The translations under genes and the position numbers were made by a program. Below the pieces are notes generated by a model. It had not been told where the DNA came from. It made no database searches and worked only from the letters and a program-made list of their open reading frames with translations. DNA of 51,321 nt from Paulinella micropora (lineage: Eukaryota; Cercozoa; Imbricatea; Euglyphida): assembly GCA_009731375.1 (NCBI GenBank), contig BJOX01000140.1, forward strand, positions 425,012 through 476,332, in the 5' to 3' direction. Every line of letters starts with the position of its first letter. Position 1 is the stretch's first letter. Positions 1 through 51,321 of the stretch are shown piece by piece.

Positions 1-101
1 AAAAAACCAAGCCCAAGGGAGGGTCAGTGACACCTCAAGTGGCCTTGGTTCACTCCGTGGAGTAAGTGATGAGATCAACTGATGAGAAAGATAGATAGAT
101 A

Positions 102-110
102 GATAGATAG

Positions 111-180
<70 letters not shown>
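102..180 (+). repeat. (GATA)n then (TATC)n inverted array
   Basis: GATAGATAGATAG from 90 turns into CTATCTATC at 113, so the array is self-complementary. Confidence 0.9.
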
Positions 181-181
<1 letters not shown>

Positions 182-600
182 CCGGGGGGGATGCACAGGG
201 CCAGCTGCTCAGTGCTCCGGCCAAAAACCAAACCACCTATAACGACGGTTTTGTGACCGCCGTTAATCGCGCGCAGCGCAAGGGCTAAAACAGGCGATCA
301 TCTCCCGACCGGGGCCGTGATGCAAAGGGTTGAGGAAGTCGGGGTTGTAGAAGGTAACTCACAACGAGGGTGAACTCCTGAAACCTCGGCTTGATTGTAC
401 CATCATCTCCTTATGGCACACGCCCTGGGGGAGTGTTTTAGGGGTTGTTCTGTACAGTTCAAAAGGGCTCGGCTACCTTTCGGCTTGAACTGGGCACAGG
501 CACCAACCACAGCGGACCGTGGTTGGTGCGCGGCTGAACTGCTGAGAGTTCTTGCTCGGGGGTAGCAAAGGAGGCAGTTGCTTTTTAAGCTACGGCACGC
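181..600. other. Unique segment at the left end
   Basis: About 420 bp between (TATC)n arrays. It contains an inverted repeat around 502-532 (GCACCAACCAC / GTGGTTGGTGC) and the tentative first exon at 320-353. A 70-codon reverse open frame is not supported by any family. Confidence 0.35.
320..353 (+). CDS. Candidate first coding exon with ATG (tentative)
   Basis: An ATG at 320 opens 11 codons (MQRVEEVGVVE) and one extra base before a GTAACT donor at 354. The phase (1 base left over) is exactly what exon 1 at 2034 needs, giving an Asp codon at the junction. There is no independent support, a 1 kb gap lies between, and the surrounding 190-595 segment could be repeat DNA. Confidence 0.2.
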
Positions 601-614
601 GCACAGATTAAACA

Positions 615-798
<184 letters not shown>

Positions 799-1791
799 NN
801 NNNNNNNNNNNNNNNNNNNNNNNNNNNNNNNNNNNNNNNNNNNNNNNNNNNNNNNNNNNNNNNNNNNNNNNNNNNNNNNNNNNNNNNNNNNNNNNNNNNN
901 NNNNNNNNNNNNNNNNNNNNNNNNNNNNNNNNNNNNNNNNNNNNNNNNNNNNNNNNNNNNNNNNNNNNNNNNNNNNNNNNNNNNNNNNNNNNNNNNNNNN
1001 NNNNNNNNNNNNNNNNNNNNNNNNNNNNNNNNNNNNNNNNNNNNNNNNNNNNNNNNNNNNNNNNNNNNNNNNNNNNNNNNNNNNNNNNNNNNNNNNNNNN
1101 NNNNNNNNNNNNNNNNNNNNNNNNNNNNNNNNNNNNNNNNNNNNNNNNNNNNNNNNNNNNNNNNNNNNNNNNNNNNNNNNNNNNNNNNNNNNNNNNNNNN
1201 NNNNNNNNNNNNNNNNNNNNNNNNNNNNNNNNNNNNNNNNNNNNNNNNNNNNNNNNNNNNNNNNNNNNNNNNNNNNNNNNNNNNNNNNNNNNNNNNNNNN
1301 NNNNNNNNNNNNNNNNNNNNNNNNNNNNNNNNNNNNNNNNNNNNNNNNNNNNNNNNNNNNNNNNNNNNNNNNNNNNNNNNNNNNNNNNNNNNNNNNNNNN
1401 NNNNNNNNNNNNNNNNNNNNNNNNNNNNNNNNNNNNNNNNNNNNNNNNNNNNNNNNNNNNNNNNNNNNNNNNNNNNNNNNNNNNNNNNNNNNNNNNNNNN
1501 NNNNNNNNNNNNNNNNNNNNNNNNNNNNNNNNNNNNNNNNNNNNNNNNNNNNNNNNNNNNNNNNNNNNNNNNNNNNNNNNNNNNNNNNNNNNNNNNNNNN
1601 NNNNNNNNNNNNNNNNNNNNNNNNNNNNNNNNNNNNNNNNNNNNNNNNNNNNNNNNNNNNNNNNNNNNNNNNNNNNNNNNNNNNNNNNNNNNNNNNNNNN
1701 NNNNNNNNNNNNNNNNNNNNNNNNNNNNNNNNNNNNNNNNNNNNNNNNNNNNNNNNNNNNNNNNNNNNNNNNNNNNNNNNNNNNNNNNNNN
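799..1791. other. Assembly gap
   Basis: 993 N after a (TATC)n array; may hide the true first exon. Confidence 1.
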
Positions 1792-1948
1792 GTTTTTTTT
1801 TGGGGGGGGGGGGGAGGGGCATCCACTGCCTCACTAAGAGAAAAGAGACAAAATGATGAAAGCTATCATATGATACTGCCAGGAGATCCCCCGTAACTGC
1901 CCTGTTGCCTCACTAATGCCTTTTTGCCCCGCCTCTCTGCTTTATACG

Positions 1949-1980
<32 letters not shown>

Positions 1981-2033
1981 TGTATGTATTCATATTCATG
2001 TATGTATTCGTGTGTCTATGTATGTATGAGTAG

Positions 2034-51270
<49,237 letters not shown>

Positions 51271-51321
51271 GTGTTTGGTTTGTTTGTTTGTTTGTTTGTT
51301 TAGTTATTTGTTGCACCACCC

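Overview
This window is eukaryotic. It carries one very long plus-strand gene that runs from about 2 kb to beyond the right edge. I traced 46 coding exons between 2034 and 51270, mean about 69 nt, cut by GT-AG introns. All 45 junctions keep one open reading frame (about 1,061 codons, no stop), although five exon edges were chosen partly on phase. Coding DNA is only about 6 % of the window. The rest is microsatellite DNA ((TATC)n/(GATA)n, (TATG)n/(CATA)n, (TC)n, (ATT)n), two minisatellites, two SINE-like families, foldback elements, roughly 3.1 kb of assembly gaps, and many broken copies of exon edges. The species is not identifiable; an F-BAR plus RhoGAP gene in such DNA suggests a unicellular or simple eukaryote, perhaps near opisthokonts or amoebozoans (weak inference).

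The protein reads as follows. Exons 1-11 (residues 1-260) encode a helical, charged region that resembles an F-BAR domain. Exons 12-19 (residues 261 to about 425) encode a RhoGAP domain recognisable block by block, with some catalytic positions altered. Exons 20-46 encode a long Ser/Thr/Pro, Lys/Glu/Gln-rich, probably disordered tail. The expected role is a membrane-curvature-linked regulator of Rho-family GTPases. Neither the true start nor the stop codon is secure; a possible first exon lies at 320-353.

Layout: 1-6190, upstream repeats, SINEs and exon 1; 6192-15198, F-BAR exons; 15601-26191, RhoGAP exons with huge microsatellite introns; 26192-29834, an exon-edge copy array plus SINEs; 29835-51270, tail exons with minisatellites at 36030-36440 and 41800-43530 and SINE clusters at 39.2-39.7, 44.7-45.1 and 47.9-49.0 kb.

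Two things stand out. First, almost every exon has 'echoes': truncated copies of its 5' or 3' edge, splice site included, repeated in the adjoining intron and separated by microsatellite. At least two echoes (11632-11701 and 45743-45793) are intact and phase-compatible alternative exons. Second, a foldback element (called FB3 here) lies within about 25 nt of an exon edge in six copies and always turns the same end toward the exon, downstream of donors in one orientation and upstream of acceptors in the other. That is what an intron-forming (introner-like) element or a splice-linked structure would look like.
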